A stretch of DNA of 64,000 nucleotides from Paramacrobiotus metropolitanus (taxonomy: Eukaryota > Tardigrada > Eutardigrada > Parachela > Macrobiotidae). The number at the start of each line of letters is the position of its first letter. The stretch's first letter is position 1. The stretch spans positions 62,001-126,000 of the forward strand of contig NW_026570260.1 of NCBI RefSeq assembly GCF_019649055.1, given 5' to 3'. The notes below the pieces were generated by a model. The model made no database searches, was not told the origin of the DNA, and saw only the letters and a list, made by a program, of their open reading frames with translations. A program made the translations under genes and the position numbers. Below are positions 51,792 through 64,000 of this stretch, in pieces.

Positions 51792-52514
51792 CCAGTAAAG
51801 TTGAAATCAGCGCATATTCACCAAAATATTGAGACTTACATCACTAAGTAGAATAAAATGTGCTGTATTTAAATAAATTTTTTATTTTCCGGTGAGTATT
51901 ACTATTTTCTGTAATAATCATCTAAAGTAAGTATGGGAGAACGTTCGGTGACGTCTACGCGCGCACATCAAATATGCCGCCCATCGCGCACCTGAGATAC
52001 CGATCTTCACTCCGATCCTGAGCGCTGGCCTGCCTGTACGGCAGCTGCGTTAGCGACAAAAGAATAATTTTTATTCGCTCCAGTTTTCGTTTTACATAGA
52101 GCGCCGACGCATTGCTACTATTTTCATGATTTTTAAATCTGGAATTCTCTGGACAGCAGTTTTTCTGGTTCTACGAAAATTATGCCGTTCAGTGCTCAGA
52201 AGATACAGCTGACTTCGCTTCAGCTCGCACTGAATCCGCGGATATGATCTGCCAACTGATAACCCTGCGATGCAGCATATCCGCGATCCGAGTTAAAGAA
52301 GATCCGTATCTCAGATGCGCGATGGGCGGCATATTTGATGTGCGCGCGTAGACGTCACCGAACGTTCTCCCATACTTACTTTAGATCATTATTACAGAAA
52401 AATAGTAATACTCACCGGAAAATAAAAAATTTATTTAAATACAGCACATTTTGTTCTACTTAGTGGTGTAAGTCTCATATTTTGGTGAATATGCGCTGAT
52501 TTCAACTTTACTGG
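51792..52514. mobile_element. 723-bp foldback MITE, PIF/Harbinger-like
   Basis: The two ends are inverted copies of one another for about 215 bp (51792-52008 and 52298-52514), differing at only a handful of positions. The element starts CCAGTAAAG, ends CTTTACTGG and is flanked by TTA on both sides (51789-51791 and 52515-52517). A TTA 3-bp target duplication is the mark of PIF/Harbinger elements. The roughly 290-bp centre has no transposase frame, so it is non-autonomous. The high arm identity suggests a young insertion. Family assignment rests on the target duplication alone. Confidence 0.85.
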
Positions 52515-52517
52515 TTA

Positions 52518-54029
52518 GCCGCATTTCGTTCCCTGTTCGTCTTGTACGCCGTGCTGTGGCGTGCACCGCGTGATTCACAGTGTCTGCTCGCTGCTCGCGG
52601 CACACTTCTAAACAACAAAAATTAATACCTTATTTAAAAATTGTTTTTATAGTTTGTGGTTTTTACCTTAGTACTAGATTGCGTCAGAAGTGTTCAGTCT
52701 AAACGGTCTAACAGTTTGACCGTAATTTTTTTAAAAAATATGCCATCAGCACGAAAGTACAAGGGCAGCGATATCAGTACGCGCAAATATAGCATTTGAT
52801 TTGAATTTTGAAGGTGAGCATTTCACTGCATTTGCCATTTCGTAACTACTTTGCGTATTTCTTATTACTTGCGCGTGGTTCGAACTTCGAATGTTCGTTA
52901 TTGACCAGACAGAAGCAACTGCCGATGCACACTGGAATAAACTTTTACAGAATACAACAGTCATTAAACTTCCATAATAATTTCATATCAAATCAATTAA
53001 AATAATCGTGTTCCAAAAGCAGAAAACAGTTTCATTACCATTTCCGCATGTACCGTATTTTGAACCAATGGTCTGTTCAGGGGCTTTGGCCGTCGGATTC
53101 TTACAATGGCTGCACCGCCAGGCACTTGCAAATTTTAGGTTAAATATGTACGACGACAAGCGCAGTATTGCAGTGTGTCATGCTTCGATTCCCGCCCGAC
53201 GTTAGACCCGGTTCAATAGGAAATTAGCGATTTACTGCACTCTGGAATCTGTTTCGCCGGTTTTTGCACCACATGATGCGTATTCGGTTTGTGAATGATC
53301 CGGGTCTACACTCGTACGAGTGCAATAACTGTTAAGCTTTTCAGCATGGGCTTCTATGGCCTAATTCACTATTACCTTGTTAAATACATATTGATACGAG
53401 TATGTACAGTACAGTACAGTACAGTACATTCGTCATGCACCCGTGTAACGTACGTACATTCAGTACGAGTAGAGCTCTGGTGAGTCTTGTCCAGTTGGGC
53501 AACGGACTGCGATCACGTTGATTTATTGAACTTCTTTTGTATACCAGACTAGTAAGTACTAGTACCAAAAGTAAGTTCAGTTTCTAAATGTTTGGTTACC
53601 TAACTTAACTTCATCCTCACAGTCATTTACAGATATTATCATCATATATGGAGAATTTCTGAATTCTTATCCAGTGAGTTTTATCCTTCCTAGCTGTTTA
53701 CAGTATTTAAAAAGAACACGCATCCTTCGCGAATTTTTGCGTGCAAATTGACGTAGTTAGCTTTCCGTTAAGGATACTTTTACCTAATTGCTCGTGTATT
53801 GTTAGTAGAATTGCAACAGATTGCTCTGACTGGTGAGTGTAATAAGTGATAACAACTGTTACTAATAATTACTGTTTTAATGAGTAACAATAAGCCAGTC
53901 TGTCAGGCTATCAACCAGTTTCTGAGTGTCCTCATATTGCGGTCCGTACGTGGCACGGTAACAGGATCAGCGCCATCCGGTAGCCAGTAGGTGTAATCAG
54001 CAGGTGCTTTCAGGCTTGACATCCAGGAA
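52518..54029. other. Intergenic upstream of GTPase copy 3
   Basis: No gene is seen. The stretch contains a (GTACA)5 microsatellite at about 53404-53428 and the 14-bp palindrome CACTCGTACGAGTG near 53310. A GCTTCGATTCCCGC word near 53185 looks like a tRNA B box but has no matching A box or stems. Confidence 0.5.
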
Positions 54030-57000
54030 ATGGCATCCCGCATGTCTCCAGTTGCAGAATCTGAGTTCGACATTCTGGATGACGCTTCTGACGAGGAACT
54101 CGCCGCCAGTCGTCTTGCGTCCAGCACAGCATCGGCCGATGGTTTCCTCATGGAAGACGTCGTAAGTCTCCTTGTCATCATATGCCTTACGATTGATAGT
54201 TTGTTTCGTTTTCCTTTGTTGTATGGCAAAATGCCCTGCACGAAAATTGCTGAAACGTTTTTGGTTCTGATTTAGCAGTTTAAATACTCGTAGAATTTTG
54301 GTTATGATTACTGAAAATCAAATATAGTATGATCATATAATATCAAATATAGTATGTATGAAAGAGTCATGATTACTGAATATCCTCGCGGTTATTGGCT
54401 CTTCGGTTACCCGCTACTTTTCCTCAATATTGAACGTTGTATGTGATACGATATTTAATTATGTGATTTTATAAAAACAGCCACAACGATACAAATACTG
54501 TCTTGAGAAATGCTGTTTGCAAATCACAGTTATTTTCAGTTTGGGCGTTGCTCATTCTGAATGGAGACTTGACAAAATTTTCGAATATCGAAGAACTTCG
54601 CTGATTATTCAAGCGTTTACTGCAATCGTTTCATGAAAAACGGTTGAAAACTAATACCAGAATGATAACAAGTTGATTTTATGATGTGCAGGAAGGATAT
54701 TCGCGCGTAGTTAAGCCGCTGACCTCCGTGGCTCTACCAGCGGTGGAAATTTCTTCTGTTCAGGTCGACGCGTCTACGCCCGCGCCGCAACCACCGGGGC
54801 CATCCAAGTTAGCTGCAGCTAACACCCAACCAGCCACTAGCAACCAGCCAGTTGTTCCTTTCATCAACACACAACCGCCCCCGGCGGCCGACCACCCAAT
54901 TATTCCCGTAGTGAACACCCAGCTGTGCGCTACCGATCCATCTAAACTTCCGGTGGTCATCGGCGTCCCCGATCTCTCCTCTCATTCGCCTATCTTGACC
55001 ATCACCGACAAGAACGAGCTGCTGGACATCCTGCGCACACGCGCTGTCCTCATCCTGGGCGAGATCCCGCCGGGCTTCCTCAAGGACATCGAGAAGGTGG
55101 CCGATGTGTACGTCCTGCACAGCAGCGAACAGGCGCGTCACCGCAATCCCGAGGAGTTCAACAACGCCTTGGGAATCTTCCTCAGCCTGATGGAGGATGC
55201 CGAGAAAAGCCAGTGGTTTGTCTTTGTGGATCCATCCCTGGTCGGGTATCCGCTGGATCCTGGTCCGGAGGACACGGTCATCCAGTACTACCGCAACGGA
55301 CAGCTGGTTACCGGGGATCTTGTGCGCAATGTGCCCGACGAGAATGCGGTGTGCGCGGTGGCCAAAGCAGTTATTGCGCCGGTGAAAGCGGATAAACCGC
55401 AGAAACGCGGAAGTGTGGTGCTGCCGTGTCCCGGGGCCAATAAAAAGAGCTGTCAGATGATGAAAAAGACGTTTGAGTGGAAGTGCGGAAACTGCAATCA
55501 GGTGTTGGAGTATGGGTTTGATGATAATTTCTACTGCGCGTGTGGAAAAGCGCCGGCCGAGGCATTCGTTTTCCAGTGTGGATCGCCGAAGCACGGCTGG
55601 GAATACGTCGGGTTTGAGCCGGCTGATTTGCGCTGGGTGTTAAAGGAGATTCAGCCGTTTGAGGAAGTCAACATCCTCGTTCTCGGTAATTGCATAAAAT
55701 GCTTGCTTGAACCATTCATTATACGTGCACACGACACACTGCGTTTTAATATGGACTGACGTGTGTTATTAACCGAATAGGCGAAACTGGAGTGGGAAAG
55801 TCAACGTGGATTAATGGTTTCGCCAATTTCTTAACATACGCCCACCTGGAAGATGCTCTGGCCGACCCGATATTCCTCATTCCCAGTCGCTTCACGATGA
55901 CTGACAAGAGCCTGGAGGAGAAAGTGGTGTGCATGGGTGGGGCAAATGCCAACGAGCCGGAAACCGGGCAATCCGACACGCAAATGCCGGCCAGCTACGC
56001 TATCAAGAAAGGCAGCACCGTTGTCCGGCTGATCGACACCCCCGGCATCGGAGACACCCGCGGCGCCGATCAAGACAAGAAGAACTTCCAGCTGATCATG
56101 CAGCACCTGGCCAACTACGAGAAGATCCACGGGATCTGCATCCTGCTCAAACCGAACGATTCCCGACTGACTGTGATGTTCCGCTTCTGCATCAAGGAAC
56201 TGCTGACACATCTGCACCGGGACTGCTGTCACAACATCGTTTTCATCTTTACCAATGCGCGTTCAACTTTTTACCGCCCGGGCAACACGTTTCCCATTCT
56301 GAAGAAATTGCTGAAGGATTCTCAGGGTGTTGATATTGCGCTGAATGAAGATACGATTTACTGCGTGGATAGTGAAGCGGTGCGCTTTATGGCGGCATTA
56401 AAGGCCGGAATTCAATTCAACGACACGGAAACGCAGAATTTCTTTAACAGCTGGGAGAAATCGGTGGAAGAAACAGAACGCCTTTTGAAATTTGTTGCCT
56501 CCCGAACCCCACATATCTTACAGAATACCATCTCTTTGAACGAGGCACGCCGGATGATTCTGTCGTTTACGGAACCGCTGGCCCACATCACCAAGAACAT
56601 TCAGATTAATTTGCAACTGGCGGAAGAGAAAGCCGAAGAGATCCGCGAACGTGAGTACTCTAAACGCCAACTGAGCCAGCAGCTGTATGTCCCGGTCATC
56701 GATCTGGAATCCGTCCCCTTGGGGTTTCCGCGCACTGTCTGCGTCTCGCAGAAATGCATCCGTGTCGTCGGGCAGAAGGTGGATTACGTTACTTGGTGCC
56801 ACGATCACTGCTACCTCAAGGGTATCCAACAGGAGCAGTATCCCAATCCCGGGTTGAAGCAGTGCGATGCCATGATGCCCAGTGGAGAAAAGTGCAACCA
56901 TTGCGCATGTTCCTGGGAGAAGCACATGCATATCTCCTATGAAATGCGAGAAGTGGAAGTTAAGGAGGTAGATGAACGTGTGCAGAAGCTGCTGCGTCAA

Positions 57001-57690
57001 AAAGACGGGGAAATTGTGGCAGTCGGGGTGTTTCTGGACGAAGTGGAGCAGCGAAAGTTGGCTTTGCATCGCGAGGAAAAGGAGATCCGTCTAGTGGCGG
57101 CCAAATTCGGATGTTTCTTGAAACGCAACGCCATGATTCCGTATAACGATGCCATGGAGGAGTATTTGAATTACTTGATCTCCAATGAGAAGGAAAAGAT
57201 CGCTGTCGGTCTGCCGCGGGATCATTTGGTCGGGTACGAGCGGATGTTGCGGGAGTATCGTGAGGAGAAGCAGTTGTTAGAGGAGTCGATGCAGAGCGGG
57301 GAAAAAGAGCATCAGCTGACAATGGAAAATATTGTGGAGGCTATTCAATCTCTGTACGGTCTGCCCATCAATGGACGGCGAATCCGCAGTTTTGTGGAGA
57401 TGATGCAGGATGTGCGCAAGCAGCAAACGCAGCATAACGAGATGTTCTACTCGCCAAAAATCTCACGGGTGCGTATCAAGAAGTACCGGGATGAGGACAT
57501 GTATGGACGACGGCGTGTCAGTTTAGCTCCACTGCAGTATGATTATTCTCCGTATGGGATGCATGTGCGCCGGTCGGGGTCACCGTCGCGTCTGCCGATG
57601 GCTAGCTCGCCGCGAGACGGTGGTGGAATGTTCAATCAGCTGTGGCAAGGAGCGATGGGAAGGTTCTGGCCGGGACGCGGGAATTACTGA
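54030..57690 (+). CDS. Large zinc-ribbon P-loop GTPase, copy 3 (intact)
   Basis: Three exons (54030-54161, 54692-55685, 55781-57690) give 1,011 residues in perfect phase. A second in-frame ATG at 54042 may be the true start. The N-terminus holds ESEFDILDD. A Pro-rich linker follows, then a conserved region (LLDILRTRAVLILGEI) and a zinc ribbon with Cys309, 312, 326, 328 and 340. The P-loop GETGVGKST is at 376-384 and DTPGIGDT at 461-468; TNAR near 533 lies where a G4 motif might be. A second Cys cluster (Cys696, 701, 715, 719, 737, 747, 750, 752) ends in CSWEKHMH. A long charged region and a Pro/Arg-rich tail follow. This is the only undamaged copy, so it is the best reference for the family. 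Function unknown; immune or membrane-remodelling roles are speculation. Confidence 0.9.
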
Positions 57691-60320
57691 GGTAATACTA
57701 CAATCGAAAATTTAATTTCACTTGTGATGAAGGGCACTTCCATTTGCTTCATTTTCTATGACACGCATTGAGGCGAATACGTGCGGCTTTAATTTACTTC
57801 CCTCAAATGATGATTTAGAAATGCGAGCAAAGGCTGCATCGCTCGAGAAAATTTAGAAGTAATGTAAAGTAATAGTGTTACAGAGCAGCATCATACGGGG
57901 AAATGTTTAACTGGGATGTTTTGTAGGAATGAGACAAAGGAAATAATGAGCCTATGGCGAAGGGACCGGAAATTGAATTGCGCTTCTCACGCAGAAACCG
58001 TGTTTGTGGAATGGCGTAGATCAGAGCGTTGGTTAATCTTTTACTGAATATTAATAATTGTGTCTTTCGTTGAGGATTATAATTGTGTGCTGCATCAATT
58101 TCCGGTTAAAATGGTTGTGATTATGTTACCAAATTTGTGCAATCTGTGTTTTTTTGTAAATTTTCTAAAATAATATTTAAATAATATTTGAAATGTACGG
58201 TAGCGGTGACGGTTGGTTTCCTTCCGTTAAATCTATAACGATTTGATGATGCGTTTGATTGATTTGAATATTGAAAAAATAGCCGCTTGTCCGAGACAGT
58301 GCAGTTGGTGTAGACTGTGTCACAAACGGATCACTTTCTAAGCAAGATAGCTGACGATGCTGTTATTTTACTATTATGTATGGTAGCATCGGTCGGCGCT
58401 TGGCAGAACCACAAGAGAGCTGTAAATTTACTGTACTGACGTTGCTGGATTTTAGAAACAGTTACCATACGTATGGTTATCATGCAATCCAGGATAACCG
58501 GAAAGTATTAAAAGGGCTCGAACTAGTGCTTCTTTGTACTTCCCTATATACTATTGACCTTGAAGTTTTGTTTCACACTTTTGCTTTCGTGATCAGTAAT
58601 TTGTGCCTATATTTTTTTAATAATTAATTTTTTTGTATTTTTTTAAAAGTTTATTGGTTTACACCTGTTAACTTTAAACTAATTTTTATGTAGAATATAC
58701 CGCGTGATGCACCGCATTTCTGTATTTAAGTCAGTATCCAAAACACGGTTTGAAATCGCTGCACACGATTTTTATTAACTTTGGTTTCAGTTTCCGGTAT
58801 ATAATTATTAAAATTAATTACGGTAGAACTAGAGGGCAACGAATTAATTTGCTCATCATGACGTCGTGGTTATGCTACACTGTCGTTCCATAAAATGGTT
58901 GAGCTGTAAGTTGAACGAACGTGGCGTGTCAGGCAGGACAATGCGGTAATTTGCAAATCCCCGCGGAGTATATCAGGTTATTAAGCGGCAACCCAAAGGA
59001 CGTAATTGAATTCGGTAATATACGAGTGCAAAGGCGCCGGTCCGGAAATTCGAATGCGACACTATCTTGATCCTTATACCGCTTTGGGCCAATAATATTT
59101 ACTGTGTCGACAGGTAGAGATGCCGCGCGCGGATTTGTTATCAAACAAATGAACATGTGGTCTCGTTCACAAGGCTCGGAGTGTTCTGAACAAAGTAACG
59201 AGGGAACGGGCTTCCGGTGGGTTGTTACGCGGCCAACTGACACACTTTCTTTCATTACAGACAATTGTGGTTTTATTAAAAATGAAAGTACAATAAGCAA
59301 ACGATCGCTAATGTGCGGTGCGGCTTGAAACTGGCTATATATGTTGTCAGAATTTGATGCCAGCATGTTTTGTTTCCTTCAAAAAATACAAATAAAACCC
59401 ATGTTATATCTTGCCATTAGACGAGCAGGATTATACTAAAAACGAAGGACAGAAATTAATATGCAAGGTATCGTATTTTCTGCAGGTTGTCGAGAAACCT
59501 CTGCAGAATCTCTCGCATGTATGGAGTTTTAGGTTTGCATATTTTTTGATAGTACGAGAAGTTAGTTCTGGTTCGCTTTTGGAAGTCTTGGATGCTTTTT
59601 TGAATTTGTTATGCGCTTACTGTAGTAAAATTGATCTGGATTCTATGTAATGTAGCTTGCAAAAGGCGCTTTAGGTGTACTTGTTTATAGAATGGGTGCA
59701 AGGAAATTGCTGTAAGCCTTAATTTAGCAGCTCTGGTGCAGCGTATACGCAATCCGTGCACGCCACATCAGTCTTTATGACTTATAATGCATAACTCTGA
59801 TCAACGGATAATATGGCAAATGAATCCGTCCAGCCACATCCGCTGCTGACCATGACCCTGGCGGTTAATCCCATTAATTTCTACACCTGCGCCCGGCGCC
59901 GGTTCCGTTGACCCAGTTGGGCATGGTACGGATTGTCAGGATTGATATGTTGTTTCGCCTGTTCGCTCTTTGACCCATCAACGCGCGAAGGTGGTGCTTA
60001 CCTGTCGCCGGAAGTGAATCACGTAACCGACCTGTAATTCACTTTCGTTCGATACTAATTTAGTTGTGGAAAATGTCAAATCAAAATAAAAGTGTACGTA
60101 CATTATGATTAAATTGTTGTTATCAGCGTCAAGTTCTTGATACAAATCAATTTTTATCCAAACACGATTACGTTTGTTGCACAATATGTAAGATGAAATC
60201 GTTGCATCGATGTGTCTCGAAATATGACTGCAATCATAATACTCGTACTTTAGCAAATAACAAAATGATTTGTGTAAGATAAGTGTTTTAAAAATATCAA
60301 ATTGTTATGGGAACAGTATT
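57691..60320. other. Long intergenic stretch
   Basis: I see no supported gene in 2.6 kb. A 145-codon minus-strand frame at 58929-59366 has no motif, and its composition does not resemble the confirmed genes. A short GC-rich patch at about 59810-59940 contains a 32-codon plus-strand frame starting MANESVQPHP, too short to judge. Confidence 0.45.
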
Positions 60321-60698
60321 ATGATTATTCAAAGTATTCATTCATTGGCCATTCTCCCGAAGATGTCTGTACAACGCTTGTGGTACTGTACTTATCGAAC
60401 ATCGAGCAACCTTTGGGGTGTTTATAATTGTAGGAAGCACAAAGTGGGAAATTTTGTAGTAGTTCTTTTTCTCGTTGCCTCAGTGTGTATCGCACTACTC
60501 GCCATCAGTTCTAAAAAGCAAAACCAAAAGCACATAATCTCTAACAAAAACCGAGAGCTGCAAAGTCGTAATGGCCTTAAAGATTCAGCAGCTGAGAGGT
60601 CATTAATACATTGTCCATTTCCAATTAGAATCGCGGTGAATGGTGATACAGTGTCGACACGAACTCGCGTATTGATCCAGGCAAAACACAACACTTAA
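60321..60698 (+). CDS. Putative small type II membrane protein
   Basis: An open frame with in-frame ATGs at 60321 and 60363 encodes about 111-125 residues. It has a basic N-terminal segment, a strong transmembrane helix (VVVLFLVASVCIALLAIS) and a polar Lys/Asn-rich lumenal part. This is the layout of the start of a Golgi type II enzyme, but no catalytic domain follows and no splice partner is evident. It may be a short orphan gene, the first exon of a broken glycosyltransferase, or chance. The hydrophobic helix is the only positive evidence. Confidence 0.3.
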   Translation: MIIQSIHSLAILPKMSVQRLWYCTYRTSSNLWGVYNCRKHKVGNFVVVLFLVASVCIALLAISSKKQNQKHIISNKNRELQSRNGLKDSAAERSLIHCPFPIRIAVNGDTVSTRTRVLIQAKHNT

Positions 60699-61198
60699 CC
60701 GCTTATATACACGCATTACGCCAAAGGGACACCCGTAATACATTAGCCAAGTGATGTTGAAGTGATCCTTGCGCTGATTGGCTTAAGTGCTTTCCTATCC
60801 TGTACGCGTGCATGCCGTACACGCGGTACGGCTACGCGCGCATCCAGTATCCCGCATCAAAAGGATATTCAAGATATGCTGTACTGTTTCTTGACCGACT
60901 GTCACACTTCAGTGTACAACACATGCACCTCGCGTATGAGTAGCCGGCAGTATGTACATGTACGACCCGGACCGCCGTAGTTTTGGTATCGTTGGCGGGA
61001 TGCGGACACAAATCCAGGATGCATTTCTTGGCGCCATTCTGACAGGTCTCACACTCAACAGATTAGTGAGGCATGTGTTTGGTCAAAGATTAGTTGAGTC
61101 AACCGAATATATCGACATTTGCATACTTGTATCCATTGGCTTTTGTTGTCAAACGGATATTCATTGTGATTGTGCACGGCTGGACGCACTGTGCCAGA

Positions 61199-64000
61199 AT
61201 GGACTGCGGATTCAACATTAACCATGTGCTGCCGGATGAAATGACCATCGTTGATGCCGATGCTGACTTCTGGAAAAACACATCCGTCGGTGGCGGCAGG
61301 CAAGCATTATTCAACAGTAGCTACGTATACATTGTCGGTACTCCGACTCGAAGAAGTAGGGATTAGCAGATTTCTTTTAATTGTTATTGTTATTAAGAAA
61401 TACATGCATATGTTAGCCGCAGCTGCATTATCGCCATATTTAAGGTTTTACTGTTTTCTTGTATTTGAACCGTTTGATTGTGTGCATTTTATGAGCAACC
61501 GAACATCGTTCCCTCAGTATTTTTTTATTTCGTTGTGAAAAATAAAACATCTGTTGTCAATTATCAAGAAGGTACGGTACCAGTGTCGTTCTCTAGCGAA
61601 GAGCAGCTGTGTATAATACGAGTTATAACGACAAAATCAAATGTCTTAATATTGCAAACGCTAGCATTAATAATTTGTATTGTTAATTTATTCCGCAATA
61701 ACAGCACAGATACAGAATTCGCACGAATGCGCGAAGTATTGACAAGTGAATAAACATACTCTCCTGGCATCCTGATTAACCCAGATTATTTGCGGGTTAT
61801 TGCAGAGAATTCCTGCGCCAGGAGATCACAACCATTATCGATCGAATTGGCGAAGCATCCGCGCAGGTATGCTCGTTTGTTAATATTTTGATATTTTCTC
61901 TCGTTTTCATTTAAGGACTGTAATATTTTTATAACGATTTTGTGGACCAGCTTTTAATTTGTAATTTAACAGAGGTCATACTAGAGTAGGGTACGTTTTC
62001 TCCAGTGGCCATCCTAAGCTGGGATATCTATATAAAGTACCAGCTGCATTAGGTCAGTAAATAATACAGCAATTGAATTAATGCTTGGTGAGCGCAGTTG
62101 AGCAGCGATAAATGTGCGAAACTGCTCCGGCACTTACAAAAGTCGCCCATTTTTCTCAGCTGATTTCCATTTTATTACCAATAAAGCGGAAAAAGCAGGC
62201 CAGTTGAACTGTTGTGCATCCTTTAACAATTACTGCACGTCTCCCCAAAAGACCAAAGCGATCAGAATGTGTAGCACGGACACTGGAGCTCATCATTCTG
62301 TTGATAATCATTTGGCCCCGTGTAATGGGGGTCATTCTCGTTTCAGCACTCGCATAACGTGCAATCACCAATAAGACCCGCTATTTAACCAGCCCTCCTC
62401 ACCAGCGCCGCCAGGGGAAAGGAAGCTGGCTAGTTCGCCGGTTGTACACGCCACATGCTACCGTCGCCGGGGCATCCCATTAACCTACTTGCCGGCATTC
62501 TCTAGCTCAATAATTTATCCCAGTTGGCGCTCTACAGAACTACTGTTGGGGTGTCGTGTAGCGTGTGCAATTATCCACTGATCGATTTATTGTGGCGAGC
62601 GGCGTTGTGGTCCGGGAGGGATGTAAGTTTGGAAAAGGGAATGGGCAGGGAAAAGGTAGCCAGTGGGGCTATGCATCGATCAGAGGCTATAAATGTATTA
62701 GTGTTTACTCATTATGGCCCGGGTCATGAATGATGAGTAAGCAATGGGATCAGCTTGCACTATTCATGATTCCGGGGATGGTTTATGCCAAACTGCTTTA
62801 ACCGCGTATGGAATTATTAATTGCATTATTACCCTTTGGGAAATGTGTGCTGACTTGCTGAGGCAGCCACAATACTGAAAAGGGGAAACCAGCTTAATTT
62901 TCAGGCGTGCAGCTACCTAGTGACTCACGACAACGTATTCGTCATACGGAAATTGTTGCCAAAATTTTCAACAGACAGCAGTAATAGTAACTTTAAAAGT
63001 GTTAGAACTTGCTAAATTATCTTAAGGTACTGTATGTTCATGGGTGACTACGTACGAGCCGGTTTCCAAATTATATATAGTATTTTATTATCCTTTTGGA
63101 TGTAGCGCGACATTTTGGATGTGATAAATTTTTACCTACTGTACGTACGATGCGTAACGAATAATTCGATTGTGTTGTAGAACCAAGGTCTTTTGTCACC
63201 CATCACCAGCAGCGCCAAACTGCGCGCGTCCAGTCACAGGCTATATATCATGAAGGATGCGAATGCCCATCAGTATGTCCAAACTTCCGATCTGTCTTTA
63301 TTTAAATTTGGATTTCTTACACAATTTTTAAGCCGGCACTTTATTAAACCTCTCTTATTGATGTTGTTTCCAATCCAGTTCCAGTTAATTATACGCTGTT
63401 GTAGATATCGCGGTGGCGTTATTGGTTACGTCAAGGTGGCCCGGAAGCAGCTAGTCATATTCGATAGTAAAGGTCAACGTAAACAGTACGAGCCGGTGTG
63501 TGTGCTGGACTTCTTTGTTGACCCCGGCTATCAGCGTCAAGGTTACGGGACAAAGATCTTCAAATACATGATGCAGGTATTACAAAGCCCCGCCTAAAAC
63601 ACGTACTCGTATATACGCCGAAAGTCTTCTACCGCTTCAGCATACCGAACTTCCGACAGACGGTCGAAAGGGTATTAGCACGAACCACTTTGTGACTCTT
63701 TGCTCAAGGATTAGTCTCCATTGCCGTCTTTAAGAGCCCAACGTGATCGCATTTCCGGTTTCCGGTTAAAGCGCTTTCGTGGCAGATTTTACAGCATTTT
63801 CGGTGCAGCGCTTATATTTGACTCGGCGAAGCTGACAGATGAATTGCCTTTATGCATTGCAGCGCGAACACGTCGCCTCGGCTGCTGACCTGGCCATCGA
63901 CCGTCCCGGCGCTAAATGCCTGTCGTTTTTGGCCAGAAAGTACGGCCTCACTGACACCGTCAAACAACCGTCGCATTTTGTCGTATTTAAGGAGTTCTTC
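61199..64000 (+). CDS. ATAT1: Alpha-tubulin N-acetyltransferase, 3' end cut by the window
   Basis: The enzyme acetylates Lys40 of alpha-tubulin in the microtubule lumen. Exon 1 begins at 61199 (MDCGFNINHVLPDEMTIV); its end, somewhere near 61290-61350, is uncertain because several donors fit poorly. Later exons are clear: about 61806-61866 (EITTIIDRIGEASAQ), 63181-63272 (LSPITSSAKLRASSHRLYIM), 63405-63576 (GGVIGYVKVARKQL, then VLDFFVDPGYQRQGYG with the acetyl-CoA-binding RQGYG and the family's conserved Asp) and 63863 to the window edge (LAIDRPGAKCLSFLARKYGL, then HFVVFKEFF). The intron 61867-63180 is 1.3 kb, long for this window. The catalytic core appears complete. A disordered tail, usual in the family, would lie beyond 64000. 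Confidence 0.88.

Noticed and set aside
54809-55594. 261-codon minus-strand frame opposite GTPase 3
   Set aside because: It mirrors the codon structure of the confirmed plus-strand exon and has no family motif.
58929-59366. 145-codon minus-strand frame
   Set aside because: No domain, membrane or signal features, no splice context, and no ATG-proximal conservation to support it.
59814-59912. 32-codon frame MANESVQPHP in a GC-rich patch
   Set aside because: Too short and without conservation or signal features to call a gene.

Overview
The window is nuclear DNA of an invertebrate animal. The genes are intron-rich, with GT-AG introns mostly between about 50 and 1,300 bp. Products include an alpha-tubulin acetyltransferase, astacins, a GT10 fucosyltransferase and a lysosomal phospholipase. 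The compact layout and gene set would suit a small ecdysozoan such as a tardigrade, but that is an impression from gene content, not a proof. I reconstructed gene models by hand, joining exons only where splice phases agreed and family motifs continued across the junction.

Layout. 1.3-4.5 kb (+): an M20-family amidohydrolase (PM20D2-like). 6.3-8.2 kb (-): a chimeric protein with a bulb-type lectin domain at its C-terminus. 8.8-9.5 kb: an exact 243-bp tandem duplication and a small secreted-peptide reading frame. 10.7-12.5 kb (-): alpha-1,3-fucosyltransferase. 12.5-20 kb: a gene-poor repeat block with GC-rich hairpins, a 122-bp satellite of about 11 copies and decayed mobile-element sequence. 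20.3-23.7 kb (-): the first of three large P-loop GTPases. 25.0-27.7 kb (-): an astacin joined to a coiled coil and a phage-tail-collar-type domain. 29.4-32.3 kb (+): a cathepsin B-like peptidase with a long C-terminal extension. 33.4-35.6 kb (+): a second PM20D2-like gene. 36.7-38.6 kb (+): a group XV phospholipase A2. 39.3-45.2 kb (+): two tandem astacins with LRR/LRRCT C-termini. 45.9-50.6 kb (-) and 54.0-57.7 kb (+): GTPases two and three, with a 723-bp MITE 1.2 kb beyond GTPase 2, between the two. 61.2-64.0 kb (+): alpha-tubulin N-acetyltransferase, running off the right edge.

How the genes fit together. Most products are secreted or endolysosomal: astacins, cathepsin, phospholipase, lectin and a Golgi fucosyltransferase. 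The three GTPases form a young, divergently arranged family with two Cys-rich modules and a short conserved acidic N-terminal motif. No operon-like arrangement is evident. The strongest candidates for something undescribed are the astacin/tail-collar fusion, the astacin/LRR pair and the GTPase family. Several frames carry small indels. Some may be assembly errors, so disrupted genes should be checked against reads before being called pseudogenes.
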